Of a DNA stretch of 64,000 bases, positions 34,608 to 43,884 are shown piece by piece. The first letter of the stretch is position 1. Each line of letters starts with the position of its first letter. The translations under genes were made by a program, and so were the position numbers. Source of the stretch: Lachnospiraceae bacterium (GTDB taxonomy: Bacteria; Bacillota; Clostridia; Lachnospirales; Lachnospiraceae); the NCBI GenBank assembly GCA_017503735.1, contig JAFVSN010000039.1, positions 24,079-88,078 on the forward strand, given 5' to 3'. The notes beneath the pieces are model-generated. The model did no database searches and was not told the DNA's origin. It saw only the letters and a program-made list of their open reading frames with translations.

Positions 34608-36521
34608 CTACTTCTTCGCTTTTTCCGCTTTCTTTCTGTTTTTCTCCACATACATCCGCTTATCCGCTTCCCCGATACAATCATCCAATATACTGTACGG
34701 ATCTAACCGGATCAAGTCGTAACCGGAACTGATCGACATCTCCGCTCCGCCTTCATGCTTTGCATTATACTTCTTAATTGCCTTCTGCACTCTGGTCCAA
34801 TAGTTTACCGCTTCCTGCTCGGAAAAGACCGTTCCCATCACAACGAATTCATCTCCGCCGTAACGCACCACGTAAGCATCTCCGGCTTCCTCCTGTAAAA
34901 TCCGTCCCGTATCCCGGATAATGCGGTCGCCTTCTTCATGACCGTAAACGTCATTAATTTTCTTCAAACCGTCGATATCCGCAAAGGAAAGATGCAAAAA
35001 CATCTGACGGTCGATACATTTTTCTTTTACGATTGCAAAATAACGCTCCATCCCGAACCGGTTGTATACCCCGGTCAATGGGTCACGGATTGTTGCATCG
35101 TCTAACTTTACCATGGCATTGATTAACATGGTGTGCTTTCGCATATTCTCCACGGAACTTCCGATGGAGTTTAACCATATAATATACAACGGATTCCCGA
35201 TTGGGAAGGTACTGTCCGCGAAAACAAGATATCCGTAATTCCGATCCAAATAATGTAACGGTGAAAAAATATAAAGTCTCGGTTCCCCATCCTCCTGAAA
35301 CAGGGTATCCAATGCATATTTCGAAGGAAACGGCTCCTTTTCAAAGAACATTCCGTCTTTGTACGCAATCACAGGGCCCGCATCTTCCGTATAGGCTAAC
35401 CACTCCGCCGCACTTCTTGTCTCCTGCTCCACCGTAGCATTCCGGAACACATTATTAATAAATCCCTTGTTTACACAGCAATAAAATTCTCCCGGGTTCA
35501 CTTGTCTTACAAAATCCTGTACAATGTTTTTCCAACTGTCAAACCCTACGGTCTCCGCAATATTTTTCTCAAAATTAATCAGATGGTGAATCATAATCCG
35601 TCGTGTAAAATCGGACCCCCCGCCTTTTTTTGCAAAACTTCTGATGATCTCTTTTCTTACCGAACCGTCACGTGCTTCGTCTAACATTACCTCATCCGAA
35701 ACTCTGTAATCCTGTTCCGCAGCTTCTCCCTTCATCAGTTGTAACAAAGCTTCACATGCCTGTAACCCTACTTCGAACGAATTTACCCGTACCGAAACAA
35801 TCTGCGGATAATGAACGCGACACTCATAGGAATAATCATAACCGGTGATGACCACATCCTCCGGTACACGATACCCGTTCTTTGACAAAACATCATATAC
35901 CGTAATAGCCATGGTATCATTGGAACAAACAATTGCCTCCGGGAACGGAAGAGAAGATTCCAACACAGCTTTTGCAGCCATTTCACCACCGATTACATAA
36001 AAGTCTCCGTGGGTGATCCGTTCCTCCTCCACCGGAATACGATTTTCTTTTAACACATCCAAATAAGCTTTATAACGTGCTTCCGCATCTACATTTCCGT
36101 CGATTCCCTTTACAAAATGAAGATTCTTCATTCCGCGGTCTTTGACCAGATACTCCATGAGATCGCGCATTCCGGCATAGTTGTCCGACCACACCGCCGG
36201 TGCATTTTTATATTTGCAACCGATGGTCACAATCGGTGTGGAAACAGTTTCCAACATCTGCTCGATGCATTCCTTATTCTCTTTCATATGAAAAGCGTCC
36301 GCAGACAAAATAATACCGTCAAACAGATTCAAATCCGGCAACATGGCAATATTTACTTCACCCTGATTGTGACGCTCTTTTTCATAAACTCCCGTAAACC
36401 AAACAAATACAGCTACGTTGCAACCGTTAAACATGCCGCACTGTTCGATTCCCTTTAAAACCTCTGCCTGGTTATCCGTATCAAGAGCTGTCATTATCAC
36501 CGCGATGTTTTTCCGTTTCAT
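34608..36521 (-). CDS. Diguanylate cyclase with sugar-receptor-like (LacI/RbsB) sensor domain
   Basis: 637-aa protein. Residues ~1-290 are a periplasmic-binding-protein/LacI-type domain (IAVIMTALDTDNQAEVLKGI, VVITGYDYSYEC) without signal peptide or membrane segment, so sensing is cytoplasmic. A middle domain (~310-450) is unassigned. The C-terminal GGDEF domain (~460-625) has DPLTGVYNRFGMERYF and RYGGDEFVVMG, intact for c-di-GMP synthesis. No RxxD inhibitory site is seen at the usual position. Followed by a terminator, preceded by the flagellin gene, consistent with motility control; the ligand is unknown. Confidence 0.88.
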   Translation of the reverse strand: MKRKNIAVIMTALDTDNQAEVLKGIEQCGMFNGCNVAVFVWFTGVYEKERHNQGEVNIAMLPDLNLFDGIILSADAFHMKENKECIEQMLETVSTPIVTIGCKYKNAPAVWSDNYAGMRDLMEYLVKDRGMKNLHFVKGIDGNVDAEARYKAYLDVLKENRIPVEEERITHGDFYVIGGEMAAKAVLESSLPFPEAIVCSNDTMAITVYDVLSKNGYRVPEDVVITGYDYSYECRVHYPQIVSVRVNSFEVGLQACEALLQLMKGEAAEQDYRVSDEVMLDEARDGSVRKEIIRSFAKKGGGSDFTRRIMIHHLINFEKNIAETVGFDSWKNIVQDFVRQVNPGEFYCCVNKGFINNVFRNATVEQETRSAAEWLAYTEDAGPVIAYKDGMFFEKEPFPSKYALDTLFQEDGEPRLYIFSPLHYLDRNYGYLVFADSTFPIGNPLYIIWLNSIGSSVENMRKHTMLINAMVKLDDATIRDPLTGVYNRFGMERYFAIVKEKCIDRQMFLHLSFADIDGLKKINDVYGHEEGDRIIRDTGRILQEEAGDAYVVRYGGDEFVVMGTVFSEQEAVNYWTRVQKAIKKYNAKHEGGAEMSISSGYDLIRLDPYSILDDCIGEADKRMYVEKNRKKAEKAKK

Positions 36522-36571
36522 TGCGCTCCTCCTATTTTCCGGTAGTGCTTATCCTTTGACGAAACCTTCCG

Positions 36572-37324
36572 TTATCCAAGCAGCTTTAATACGCCTGCAT
36601 GATTGTTCATCTGTGCCTTCATGGCAAAAATACGGTACCGGGATAAAATATCCTCCCGATTCTTATTCGTGACTGCCAAACCGTAATCCGTATCACGAAT
36701 CCTGCTGTTGGCTGCCATCAGATTAAGTCCCGCATTCTCGTTATAATTTATGGTATGGCCGAGGGCATTGGTCTTTGCACCCAAACGGCTTCTTGCCTTG
36801 CTCACTGCCTTTATGGCATTGTCAATACTGTCCAAAGAGAATTTGCCGGTCACATTAAAGTCTGCAATTCCCAAGGAATCCAAAGTAGAATTCTCCATCT
36901 GAATCTTAAGACCGCCGCCGGACGGGTTGGTTGCCAAAGAAAGATCCGCCATACTACCGTCCAAAAGCTTCATGGTGTTGAACTCCGTTCCTCTTGCCGC
37001 ATCCTGAACGGACTGTTTCAAACCGTCAATCTCCATCTGAATCAGTTCCTTATCCGAGGAAGAATAAATCCCGTTGCCTGCCTGTACCGCAAGCTCCCGG
37101 ATTCTCTGTAACGAATCCTGTATCGTAGAAAGAGCCCCGTCGGCCACATTCATCAGATTCATGCCGTCTGCCGCATTGTTTGTGCCGACCGCATATCCGT
37201 TTGTCTGCGCCAAAAGCTTCTCACTGATTGCAAGACCCGCCGCATCATCCGCCGCGCTGTTAATACGTTTTCCGCCGGCAAGAGAGGTAAATAAACGCTG
37301 TGACTGAATTGCCGATACACTCAT
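36572..37324 (-). CDS. Short flagellin or flagellin-like protein
   Basis: 250-aa protein with conserved N-terminal LAGGKRINSAADDAAGLAIS and IQDSLQRIRELAVQAGNGIY, a minimal central region, and a C-terminal helix (LMAANSRIRDTDYGLAVTNK) ending in HAGVLKLLG. The first ~20 residues of ordinary flagellins (the start of D0) are missing: the protein begins MSVSAIQSQRLF. ATG 37324 follows AAAGGAGG. A sigma-A-type promoter is upstream and no sigma-28 site was seen. It may be a minor filament subunit or a specialised flagellin. Confidence 0.85.
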   Translation of the reverse strand: MSVSAIQSQRLFTSLAGGKRINSAADDAAGLAISEKLLAQTNGYAVGTNNAADGMNLMNVADGALSTIQDSLQRIRELAVQAGNGIYSSSDKELIQMEIDGLKQSVQDAARGTEFNTMKLLDGSMADLSLATNPSGGGLKIQMENSTLDSLGIADFNVTGKFSLDSIDNAIKAVSKARSRLGAKTNALGHTINYNENAGLNLMAANSRIRDTDYGLAVTNKNREDILSRYRIFAMKAQMNNHAGVLKLLG

Positions 37325-37374
37325 AGGAACTCCTCCTTTCCGTTTCCGAAGAAAAAATAGTACTTTCTTACTAT

Positions 37375-37404
37375 ATTGTATCACAAGAATAAGTATTTTG
37401 TCAA
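37375..37404 (-). promoter_or_regulatory. Sigma-A-type promoter of the flagellin gene
   Basis: -35 TTGACA (37399-37404), 18-bp spacer, -10 TACAAT (37375-37380) on the minus strand; the -35 lies 4 bp after the kinase stop codon. Confidence 0.65.
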
Positions 37405-37407
37405 TTT

Positions 37408-38364
37408 TTACTGACGAATTAAAGCCTCAATTTCTTCTTTTTCCGGCATTACCGCAAGGGCTCCTTTTCTTGTGGTAATGATTGCCGCTGCCCCATTGGC
37501 AAACCGGAGCATTTCCTCTAATTCTGCCTTTTTATAATCCCGGAAACCGTTCTTTAAAATGTAATGTAACACACATGCGTGGAACGTATCTCCCGCACCG
37601 GTTGTCTCTACGGTATCCACCCGGTATGCCGGCCATTCCGCAAAGGAGGAATTTGATAACGCCATACTGCCGTTTTTTCCGAGGGATACTAAAATCAACG
37701 AAATATCATACTTTGCCTTTAACCGTTCCGCTGCCTTTTTGTAATCCCTCTCTCCGGTCAGCCACTCGATTTCATTATCCGATATTTTCAAAATATCACA
37801 GTGTTCCAAACCGTAAATTGTTCGTTCCTTTGCAATCGCAAGACTTTCCCACAGAGGTGCCCGTAAATTCGGGTCAAAAGAAATCAAAGCCCCCGCATGC
37901 TTTGCCACATCAATAGAATCTTCCGTTGCTTTCTTCCCGTCTTCCGTGGTCATGGACAAGGTTCCGAAATGAAACACTCTGCAACCCAACAATAATTCTT
38001 CCTTTACATCGGCGGAAGTCAGCATCATATCCGCCCCCGGATTACGGTAAAAGGAAAACTCCCGGTCCCCGTCCGCTTTGGTATGAACGAACGCCAGTGT
38101 CGTATTCACAACCGGGTCATCCACCAGGCCGGTTGTATCGATTCCCACATCGGCAATTACCTTACGCAGACGTTTTCCGAATATGTCCGCTCCCACCTTA
38201 CCTACAAAGGCGGTACGATGTCCAAGCTTACTTAACATGGCAAGCACATTACACGGTGCCCCGCCCGGATTTGCTTCCAGCAAAGGATTTCCCTGGGGGC
38301 TGAGTCCGTTTTCCGTAAAATCGATCAACAATTCACCTAATGCGGTTACATCTATGTTTTTCAT
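37408..38364 (-). CDS. PfkB-family sugar kinase, fructokinase-like
   Basis: 318-aa cytoplasmic kinase. The N-terminal ALGELLIDFTENG and NPGGAPCNVLAMLSKLG signature, and the C-terminal TVETTGAGDTFHACVLHY with the catalytic Asp, are complete. The motif set resembles fructokinases (ATP + D-fructose to fructose-6-phosphate), but related 2-keto-sugar kinases cannot be excluded. ATG 38364 follows GGGAGG. No sugar transporter or glycosidase is adjacent. Confidence 0.88.
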   Translation of the reverse strand: MKNIDVTALGELLIDFTENGLSPQGNPLLEANPGGAPCNVLAMLSKLGHRTAFVGKVGADIFGKRLRKVIADVGIDTTGLVDDPVVNTTLAFVHTKADGDREFSFYRNPGADMMLTSADVKEELLLGCRVFHFGTLSMTTEDGKKATEDSIDVAKHAGALISFDPNLRAPLWESLAIAKERTIYGLEHCDILKISDNEIEWLTGERDYKKAAERLKAKYDISLILVSLGKNGSMALSNSSFAEWPAYRVDTVETTGAGDTFHACVLHYILKNGFRDYKKAELEEMLRFANGAAAIITTRKGALAVMPEKEEIEALIRQ

Positions 38365-38436
38365 GCCACGACCTCCCTTGTTCTTTTGCTGTAAGTATAT
38401 CAATTTTTCACAAAAAAGTAAACTTCAAATCCGTAT

Positions 38437-39810
38437 TTATACGAAACGTTCCGTTTCCGCGTGAAGCACTTCCGCCACTGCCTTATTCTCTCCCATCTCA
38501 TCAGCTACCGTATTGATATCTTCCACCAGCATATTTGCATGTTCCGTTACATCCGCCACACTTTCCGCACTTTCCTCAATGGCAACTGCGATCCCGTTGA
38601 CCGTCTGATTGATTTCATCCACAACCTGTAGCAGAACCTCTGCCATCCGGTGAAACTCGGTTACGATTTCATTCACATGCACCGCATCCCCGTTATACTG
38701 CTTTCCGGAATCTACAAAGCCGTCATAATCCGGTAAGATCGCCTCATTTATATACGTTACGATTGCATTGGAACAGTCTGTTAACTCCTGCACAGCCGCC
38801 ACCACTATTTTATTGATTTCCTGGATATTATCCGCCGTCTGCTTACTGGAATCCGCCAATACTCTGATTTCATCCGCAACCACCGCAAAGCCTTTTCCCG
38901 CTTCTCCTGCTCTGGCAGCTTCAATGGAGGCATTTAACGCCAACAGATTCGTCTGACCGGAAATCTGTAAAATCTCATCGGTCAGTGCATTAATCCGCTC
39001 AACTTTCTTACTGTCTTCAATGGCTCTGCGCAGTTTCGCAATATTCTCTCCCACAACCGCTCCGGTATTCTGCTTATTCTCAATGGCTTTTTGCTCCAGC
39101 TCCTCCGCTCTTTGCTGCATGGCATCCGCATAGGTTACCAGATCCTTTGTTGCCCCGGTCAGGGTATCCACCTGTTGGTTGGCATTCCGGGTATTTTCCC
39201 GTATGGTAGCAACAGAAGCCGTAATCTCTTCCATCGTAGCGGATAACTCCTCCATGTTTGCGGAAATGTCCATGGAACTTGCATTCACACCGGTCACTTT
39301 TCCTACCACATTGTCTACCACCGTATGTAATTTATCGGAGCACACCGTTACCTGTCCCATGGTCTGCTGTAACGTGGCAATAAACGAGTTGATTCCCACC
39401 GCAAGCTGGCCAATCTCGTCCTTTCCCCTTACAACAACCCGTTGTGTCAAATCTCCTTTTCCTTCTTCAATCTCCACGATCATTCCCTTTAACTTCCGGT
39501 TCATGGCAAGCATCGGCCGAAGCACACCGGAAATTGCAATGGACACCACCAAAACCGTAGCGAGCACAGCGATGATCATCTTTGTTGTATTGGAAGATTT
39601 CATGCCCTCAAACAACTTGTTCTGCTCCGCCAAAAGCTTCTGCACCTCCGGTGTAACTTCCGTCAGATGTTCCGAAATTTTTACAGATTTCTCAACCATC
39701 ATATTGGTAGCAATATTAGATTGTATGCAGGTAACCAACAACAAAAATGCCAACAATCCGATGGGAATCATCACCTTCCACTTAATACTCATATTTCTTA
39801 CAAACTTCAT
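38437..39810 (-). CDS. Methyl-accepting chemotaxis protein
   Basis: 457-aa receptor. First helix [17 protein letters not shown], a short (~45-residue) extracytoplasmic loop, second helix [24 protein letters not shown], then a signalling domain with the hairpin [20 protein letters not shown] and [20 protein letters not shown]. The very short sensor loop suggests detection of a partner protein or membrane state rather than a large ligand. Signals go to CheA/CheW, which are not in this window. Confidence 0.92.
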   Translation of the reverse strand: MKFVRNMSIKWKVMIPIGLLAFLLLVTCIQSNIATNMMVEKSVKISEHLTEVTPEVQKLLAEQNKLFEGMKSSNTTKMIIAVLATVLVVSIAISGVLRPMLAMNRKLKGMIVEIEEGKGDLTQRVVVRGKDEIGQLAVGINSFIATLQQTMGQVTVCSDKLHTVVDNVVGKVTGVNASSMDISANMEELSATMEEITASVATIRENTRNANQQVDTLTGATKDLVTYADAMQQRAEELEQKAIENKQNTGAVVGENIAKLRRAIEDSKKVERINALTDEILQISGQTNLLALNASIEAARAGEAGKGFAVVADEIRVLADSSKQTADNIQEINKIVVAAVQELTDCSNAIVTYINEAILPDYDGFVDSGKQYNGDAVHVNEIVTEFHRMAEVLLQVVDEINQTVNGIAVAIEESAESVADVTEHANMLVEDINTVADEMGENKAVAEVLHAETERFV

Positions 39811-39882
39811 ATCGCTTCTCCTTTCGTGGGTCCCATTCCTTTGTTCCTCATAGTTCTATCCTCTTAAAAATTTCTACTCTCC

Positions 39883-40455
39883 CTACAGGTCCTTCCGATT
39901 TTTCAGAAGTCCTTCGTTTACTTTCTGAACCCGTTTCATGATTTCCTTCTTTGAGGCGTCCACATACCCTATGGCCACATAGGATGCGACCCCGTGCACA
40001 TAGTAATTCAGGTTGTTTAAATACTCTTTTGCCTCTTTCTCCTCCATTCCGTATTCCGATTTTAGCATGAATAAAATACGTTCATAGTTTTCAGAGCGTA
40101 ATAAATTCAACAATGCACTCATCTTCTCTTCTTCGTGCTTCATCATGTACAGATACTTGTACAAATTCGGAAAATCAAAGGCCAGATTGATATATCCCTT
40201 TGCAATCCCCGTTACAATCTCGGATACCTTTTCTCCTTTTACGGAAAAGAAGGATTTTAACTGTGTCAGACAATACACCAACAATTCCTTACGAAACCCC
40301 TCCATACTGCCGAACTGTCTGGAAATCGGCTGTGTGGAACACCCCAGTTCCGCCGCTACCGTCTTGATATTAATGGAAGCATACCCTTCCCGCAACAATA
40401 AATCAAATGCGGTTTTTAATATCGCTTCTTTTTGTATCTTCGGTGAACTCGGCAT
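39883..40455 (-). CDS. TetR-family transcriptional regulator
   Basis: 190-aa repressor-type protein. N-terminal HTH (TAFDLLLREGYASINIKTVA, then AAELGCSTQPISRQF) and a helical ligand domain. AGGAG precedes the ATG. Three evenly spaced TAAAC-nn-GTTTA palindromes lie 43-84 bp upstream, suggesting autoregulation. The regulated transport or metabolic gene is not obvious, as the upstream neighbour ends in a terminator. Confidence 0.88.
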   Translation of the reverse strand: MPSSPKIQKEAILKTAFDLLLREGYASINIKTVAAELGCSTQPISRQFGSMEGFRKELLVYCLTQLKSFFSVKGEKVSEIVTGIAKGYINLAFDFPNLYKYLYMMKHEEEKMSALLNLLRSENYERILFMLKSEYGMEEKEAKEYLNNLNYYVHGVASYVAIGYVDASKKEIMKRVQKVNEGLLKNRKDL

Positions 40456-40497
40456 TTCATCATCTCCTTTCCTGTTTTTTCCTTCTCACATTTATAA

Positions 40498-40539
40498 TAA
40501 ACCCGTTTACAATAAACGTGTTTATTATAAATGCGTTTA
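40498..40539. promoter_or_regulatory. Three tandem TetR-type operators
   Basis: Palindromes TAAACCCGTTTA (40498-40509), TAAACGTGTTTA (40513-40524) and TAAATGCGTTTA (40528-40539) are spaced at exactly 15 bp. Together they form a ~50-bp imperfect palindrome (40494-40543) upstream of the tetR gene. Confidence 0.75.
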
Positions 40540-40600
40540 TTATATCATGCTCCGTTCTTTTTTTCAACCCCTTTCGAATCTAATTTCCAATAAAGCAAAA

Positions 40601-40635
40601 AAGCAGATGAATTTGTTTCACAAATCCATCTGCTT
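40601..40635 (-). terminator. Terminator after the 40.7 kb phosphatase gene
   Basis: Minus-strand hairpin AAGCAGATGGATTTGT against ACAAATTCATCTGCTT followed by TTTTTGC, 26 bp past the stop codon. Confidence 0.85.
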
Positions 40636-40660
40636 CTTATCCTAAACATGTACGGTTTCC

Positions 40661-41353
40661 CTACTCATAAACAAGGCCTTCCGCCGCTCCTTCTATCCCC
40701 GCAATATGTCGTGCATCGTTTACTATTTCAAACTTGGGAGCAACAAGTGCGCCTTCTTTTTCGGAAAAGGACACCACCGTCACCGCCGTATAATCCGGGC
40801 AAATCGCAGAGCACACAAACGGGAACGGCAAATGAAACAAATGCGCCAACGCCGCAGAAGATGCACCTCCGTGACTGACCAACACAACGGTTCCGTACAA
40901 TACCTTCCCTACACGGTAATAGTCCCCTTCTCTTGTATAGCCCAGACCGGATAGCCAGGCATCCAGCCCTCTTGCCAGGGCATCCCCCGACGCCGCCACT
41001 TTATTATTCCGGTACTGTTCCGTTTCCCGCCATGCCGGGTTCAGAAGGTCTTTTCCCTGTTCCACCAGATAATCCGAATTCAACCACGGGTGACCGTTTT
41101 CGTAAACAGGTGAACCGTCTGCGGAACCCCACTTGATTTCCCGCATAAACTCCAGCCCCTCTACACCGAGACCGAATTTTTCATCGATATGTACTGCCGT
41201 TTCCATGGCACGTCCGTGGGTGGAAGAAAAAATCTTCTCTACCGGTTCTTCCTTTAATCGTTCCGCCACTGCCGCGCCGTGCTTATGTCCCAAAGGGGTC
41301 AGGCAATCCAAATCATAATTGGGATGTCCGTGCCTTACAAATATAATACGCAT
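40661..41353 (-). CDS. Histidine phosphatase superfamily protein
   Basis: 230-aa phosphatase with IIFVRHGHPNYD (catalytic His) at the N-terminus, FSSTHGRAMETAVHI in the middle and TVVLVSHGGASSAALAHL at the end. It begins 2 bp after the flavin oxidoreductase stop codon and is translationally coupled to it. Its longer, uncommon middle region sets it apart from the 14.8 kb member. The substrate is unknown. Confidence 0.85.
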   Translation of the reverse strand: MRIIFVRHGHPNYDLDCLTPLGHKHGAAVAERLKEEPVEKIFSSTHGRAMETAVHIDEKFGLGVEGLEFMREIKWGSADGSPVYENGHPWLNSDYLVEQGKDLLNPAWRETEQYRNNKVAASGDALARGLDAWLSGLGYTREGDYYRVGKVLYGTVVLVSHGGASSAALAHLFHLPFPFVCSAICPDYTAVTVVSFSEKEGALVAPKFEIVNDARHIAGIEGAAEGLVYE

Positions 41354-41355
41354 AC

Positions 41356-42438
41356 CTACCTACTCCTTAATCTCTTTGCCTCTGCCGGACATTTATGTGC
41401 CGTAAACGGTCCGAACTGACAAGCCTGACATTCAAAGCACTTCGTATACGATGTTCCGTCAATTACCGCATTGGCAAACTCCGGGTCTGCCAAAATCGCC
41501 TTTGCCACATCCACGGTATCCACATACTCATTCTCAATCAGATAATGAATCTGTTCCGGTGTCCTCAAACCGCCCACGCAGGATACCGGTACTCTCCCGT
41601 TAAAATGATCTTTAAAATAGGCACCGATACTTTGAATATCCGTAACCTTGCTATCCCGGAACGGTGCCACGGTTTCCAAAGAGCTCATACCGGAAGACAC
41701 TTGCAAATACTCACAGCCTGCCTTCACATACTCCTCCGCCACCGCAAGAGCATCCTCCAAGGTACTGTCGCACCCCGAAGTCCGCACGGAAATCAAAAAC
41801 TCCGGTCCGCACAGTTCTCTTACTTTTGCAATCATTTCACTGCAAAATCTGGCTCTGTTTTCCGCCGAACCGCCGTAAGCATCCCTTCTGAAATTTGCCG
41901 CCGGTGACATAAACTGATTGATGAGATATCCGTGACAACCGTGGAATTGCACACCGTCATAGCCTGCTTTCTTTGCACGCACCGCCGCATCTACAAAGGA
42001 CTGTTGCATCGCATGAATCTCATCGATACTCATTTCCACAGTGGTATATTCTCCGCGAAAGCCCTGTCTTGTTACGGCAGACGGACCGATAGCCGGACCG
42101 CATTCCGGATTTGAAGTATACCCGGTGTGATTTAACTGGATAATCACTACCGCACCGTACTTGTGACAACCGGCAGTAATCTCTTTGTGCCCTGCAATCT
42201 GCTCGTCGTTCCAAAGTCCCATATGATTTTTCCCGAATCTGCCTCCCGGCGTCACTGCCGTAGCCTCCACACAAATCAGTCCGCAGCCGCCCTTGGCACG
42301 CTCTGTATAATGGGCAATGAGCTTCTCATTTGCCATACCGGAATCGTCGGTAAAATCGAATTTTACCGTAGGAGCAAAGGTAATTCTGTTTTTTAACGTA
42401 TGCGTTCCGATTTGAATCGGGGTATTTGTTTTTGTCAT
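41356..42438 (-). CDS. Old-yellow-enzyme-type NADH:flavin oxidoreductase
   Basis: 360-aa FMN enzyme. TIM-barrel motifs include LKNRITFAPTVKF, GYDGVQFHGCHGYLINQFMS and YGGSAENRARF; the C-terminal CFECQACQFGPFTAHKC has four cysteines. It lacks the [4Fe-4S]-linked second domain of 2,4-dienoyl-CoA reductases, being barrel-only, although the Cys cluster hints at a metal or iron-sulfur site. Likely reduces activated alkenes. Expression uses a promoter embedded in the hairpin immediately upstream. Confidence 0.85.
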   Translation of the reverse strand: MTKTNTPIQIGTHTLKNRITFAPTVKFDFTDDSGMANEKLIAHYTERAKGGCGLICVEATAVTPGGRFGKNHMGLWNDEQIAGHKEITAGCHKYGAVVIIQLNHTGYTSNPECGPAIGPSAVTRQGFRGEYTTVEMSIDEIHAMQQSFVDAAVRAKKAGYDGVQFHGCHGYLINQFMSPAANFRRDAYGGSAENRARFCSEMIAKVRELCGPEFLISVRTSGCDSTLEDALAVAEEYVKAGCEYLQVSSGMSSLETVAPFRDSKVTDIQSIGAYFKDHFNGRVPVSCVGGLRTPEQIHYLIENEYVDTVDVAKAILADPEFANAVIDGTSYTKCFECQACQFGPFTAHKCPAEAKRLRSR

Positions 42439-42443
42439 AAAAA

Positions 42444-42490
42444 ATGCACCTCCAAGCTCTATTTTATTGCACTTGGAGGTGCATTGTCAA
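42444..42490 (-). promoter_or_regulatory. Composite terminator hairpin / promoter / ribosome site
   Basis: A perfect 13-bp stem (ATGCACCTCCAAG / CTTGGAGGTGCAT, arms 42444-42456 and 42472-42484) followed by TTTTTT ends the upstream acyltransferase transcript. The same DNA holds -35 TTGACA (42485-42490) and -10 TAAAAT (42461-42466) with an 18-bp spacer that contains the whole first stem arm. The second arm supplies the GGAGGT ribosome site 9 nt before the ATG at 42438. Confidence 0.7.
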
Positions 42491-42517
42491 TCCATATTAT
42501 GTAACTCCCGTTTCGTA

Positions 42518-43852
42518 CTACGACGCAACCGTGGCATCCTCCTCCAAGGCTCCCGTCAGACTTTCATATACCTCGTTCATAATCTCTCTTGCCTTACTTT
42601 CCGACACAGCATCTAACTTATGTCCCAAAGAAATCGTTAATACATCTCTTAAGGAAGTCACGCCGAAAGTACAGTTGCAGGCCGGCATCAGGTTCGGAAT
42701 AAAATACGCATCCCGGATTACAAAATCCTCTGACGCAGCCCGGAAGGAAACGTCTCTGATATTCGACATCTCAAAGTTTTCGCTACCGTAGCTTAAGGAT
42801 AATGCGGTCCGCATCATTCCCAACACTTCCATGTCCCGGAACAGTCCGTATCTGGCATAATAAGCCGCCCCGAAGGCATCCGCACTTAACAGCATAAACG
42901 TGTACAAGGTATCCAATACCTCTTCGGTCTGCATTCGTTTTTCCTTAATACAGGCATCGGTAATCGCAACATTTTCCCAAAAATCAATGCTCCGGTCGTA
43001 TCGGAGCAACGGCTTAATACAGGAGGCGAAATTTCCCATACCGTCCTTTCCCTTTAAATCAAAGAAGCCTCTGGTGTCCGCGGAAATGATTGCCTCGATT
43101 TCTTCACCCTGTAACATAGCCCCCGCAATGGCGGTGCTGATTGCCGCACTGATGGTTACGCCATGTTCCTTACACTTTTCCCGTAATTTCAAAAACATGG
43201 GACGTTTGATATTTCTGCAAACCAATCCGTATCCTACCGAAGCATTATGGGTCTCTATCATCTTCTCATAAGACTCCCAGGAAAACTCCACCTGCTTTTC
43301 CTCACATTTATCACTTACCGCCAACAAACCTTCTCTTACTGCCTCCGGAACCTTATATTCCGGTAAAAGGTCTGCTTCGCAAAGTTCCGGGTATGCCTCT
43401 CTGTATTGCGGCGTCTCTCCGGTACGATAAGCAAACAGTAAATCATCCAATAACATCTTTACCGACATACCGTCGCCGTACATGTGCTGACATACCATCA
43501 ATACATAGAACCGGTCTGCTCTTATGACCACTCCCACTAAAACTCCCGGAGTCTCCAACAGATTAATCGGCTTTAAAATCATTTTGCGAATTGCGTTTTC
43601 CCAGGTAATATTCTGCAACTCATCAAATTCTTTTAATGCAATGTGTTTTCCTTCCTCCGAAAACCACATCTTTCTTCCCGTCTTTTTTACAATACACTTT
43701 GTCAACGGATGTGCTTCCTCCAGACGTAAAATCGCCTGTTTCATCTTTTCGCTGTCATACCGGCCTTCCACCGTTACCTTAAGCGTTACATATGCCGTCG
43801 GCATATAGTAAAACCCTTGTCCCGCTACAATCTCCTTCTCGTTTGTCCCCAT
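42518..43852 (-). CDS. Condensation-domain/acyltransferase superfamily protein
   Basis: 444-aa protein resembling PapA/condensation-type acyltransferases. The HxxxDG motif is present as CQHMYGDGMS (~130), and the second half contains the bridging region (ISADTRGFFDL, GNFASCIKPLLRY). Such enzymes transfer acyl groups to hydroxyls or amines, or form peptide bonds. Neighbours (an AMP-dependent acyl ligase at 44.8 kb and a patatin-like hydrolase at 46.6 kb) suggest a small lipid or ester pathway interleaved with glycosidases. No carrier protein gene is seen. Confidence 0.75.
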   Translation of the reverse strand: MGTNEKEIVAGQGFYYMPTAYVTLKVTVEGRYDSEKMKQAILRLEEAHPLTKCIVKKTGRKMWFSEEGKHIALKEFDELQNITWENAIRKMILKPINLLETPGVLVGVVIRADRFYVLMVCQHMYGDGMSVKMLLDDLLFAYRTGETPQYREAYPELCEADLLPEYKVPEAVREGLLAVSDKCEEKQVEFSWESYEKMIETHNASVGYGLVCRNIKRPMFLKLREKCKEHGVTISAAISTAIAGAMLQGEEIEAIISADTRGFFDLKGKDGMGNFASCIKPLLRYDRSIDFWENVAITDACIKEKRMQTEEVLDTLYTFMLLSADAFGAAYYARYGLFRDMEVLGMMRTALSLSYGSENFEMSNIRDVSFRAASEDFVIRDAYFIPNLMPACNCTFGVTSLRDVLTISLGHKLDAVSESKAREIMNEVYESLTGALEEDATVAS

Positions 43853-43884
43853 GTTTTTGCTATTCCTTTCTCCTTTTTATATTT

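Noticed and set aside
39179-39853. 224-codon plus-strand frame opposite the chemoreceptor gene
   Set aside because: Shadow of the repetitive coiled-coil coding sequence on the minus strand.
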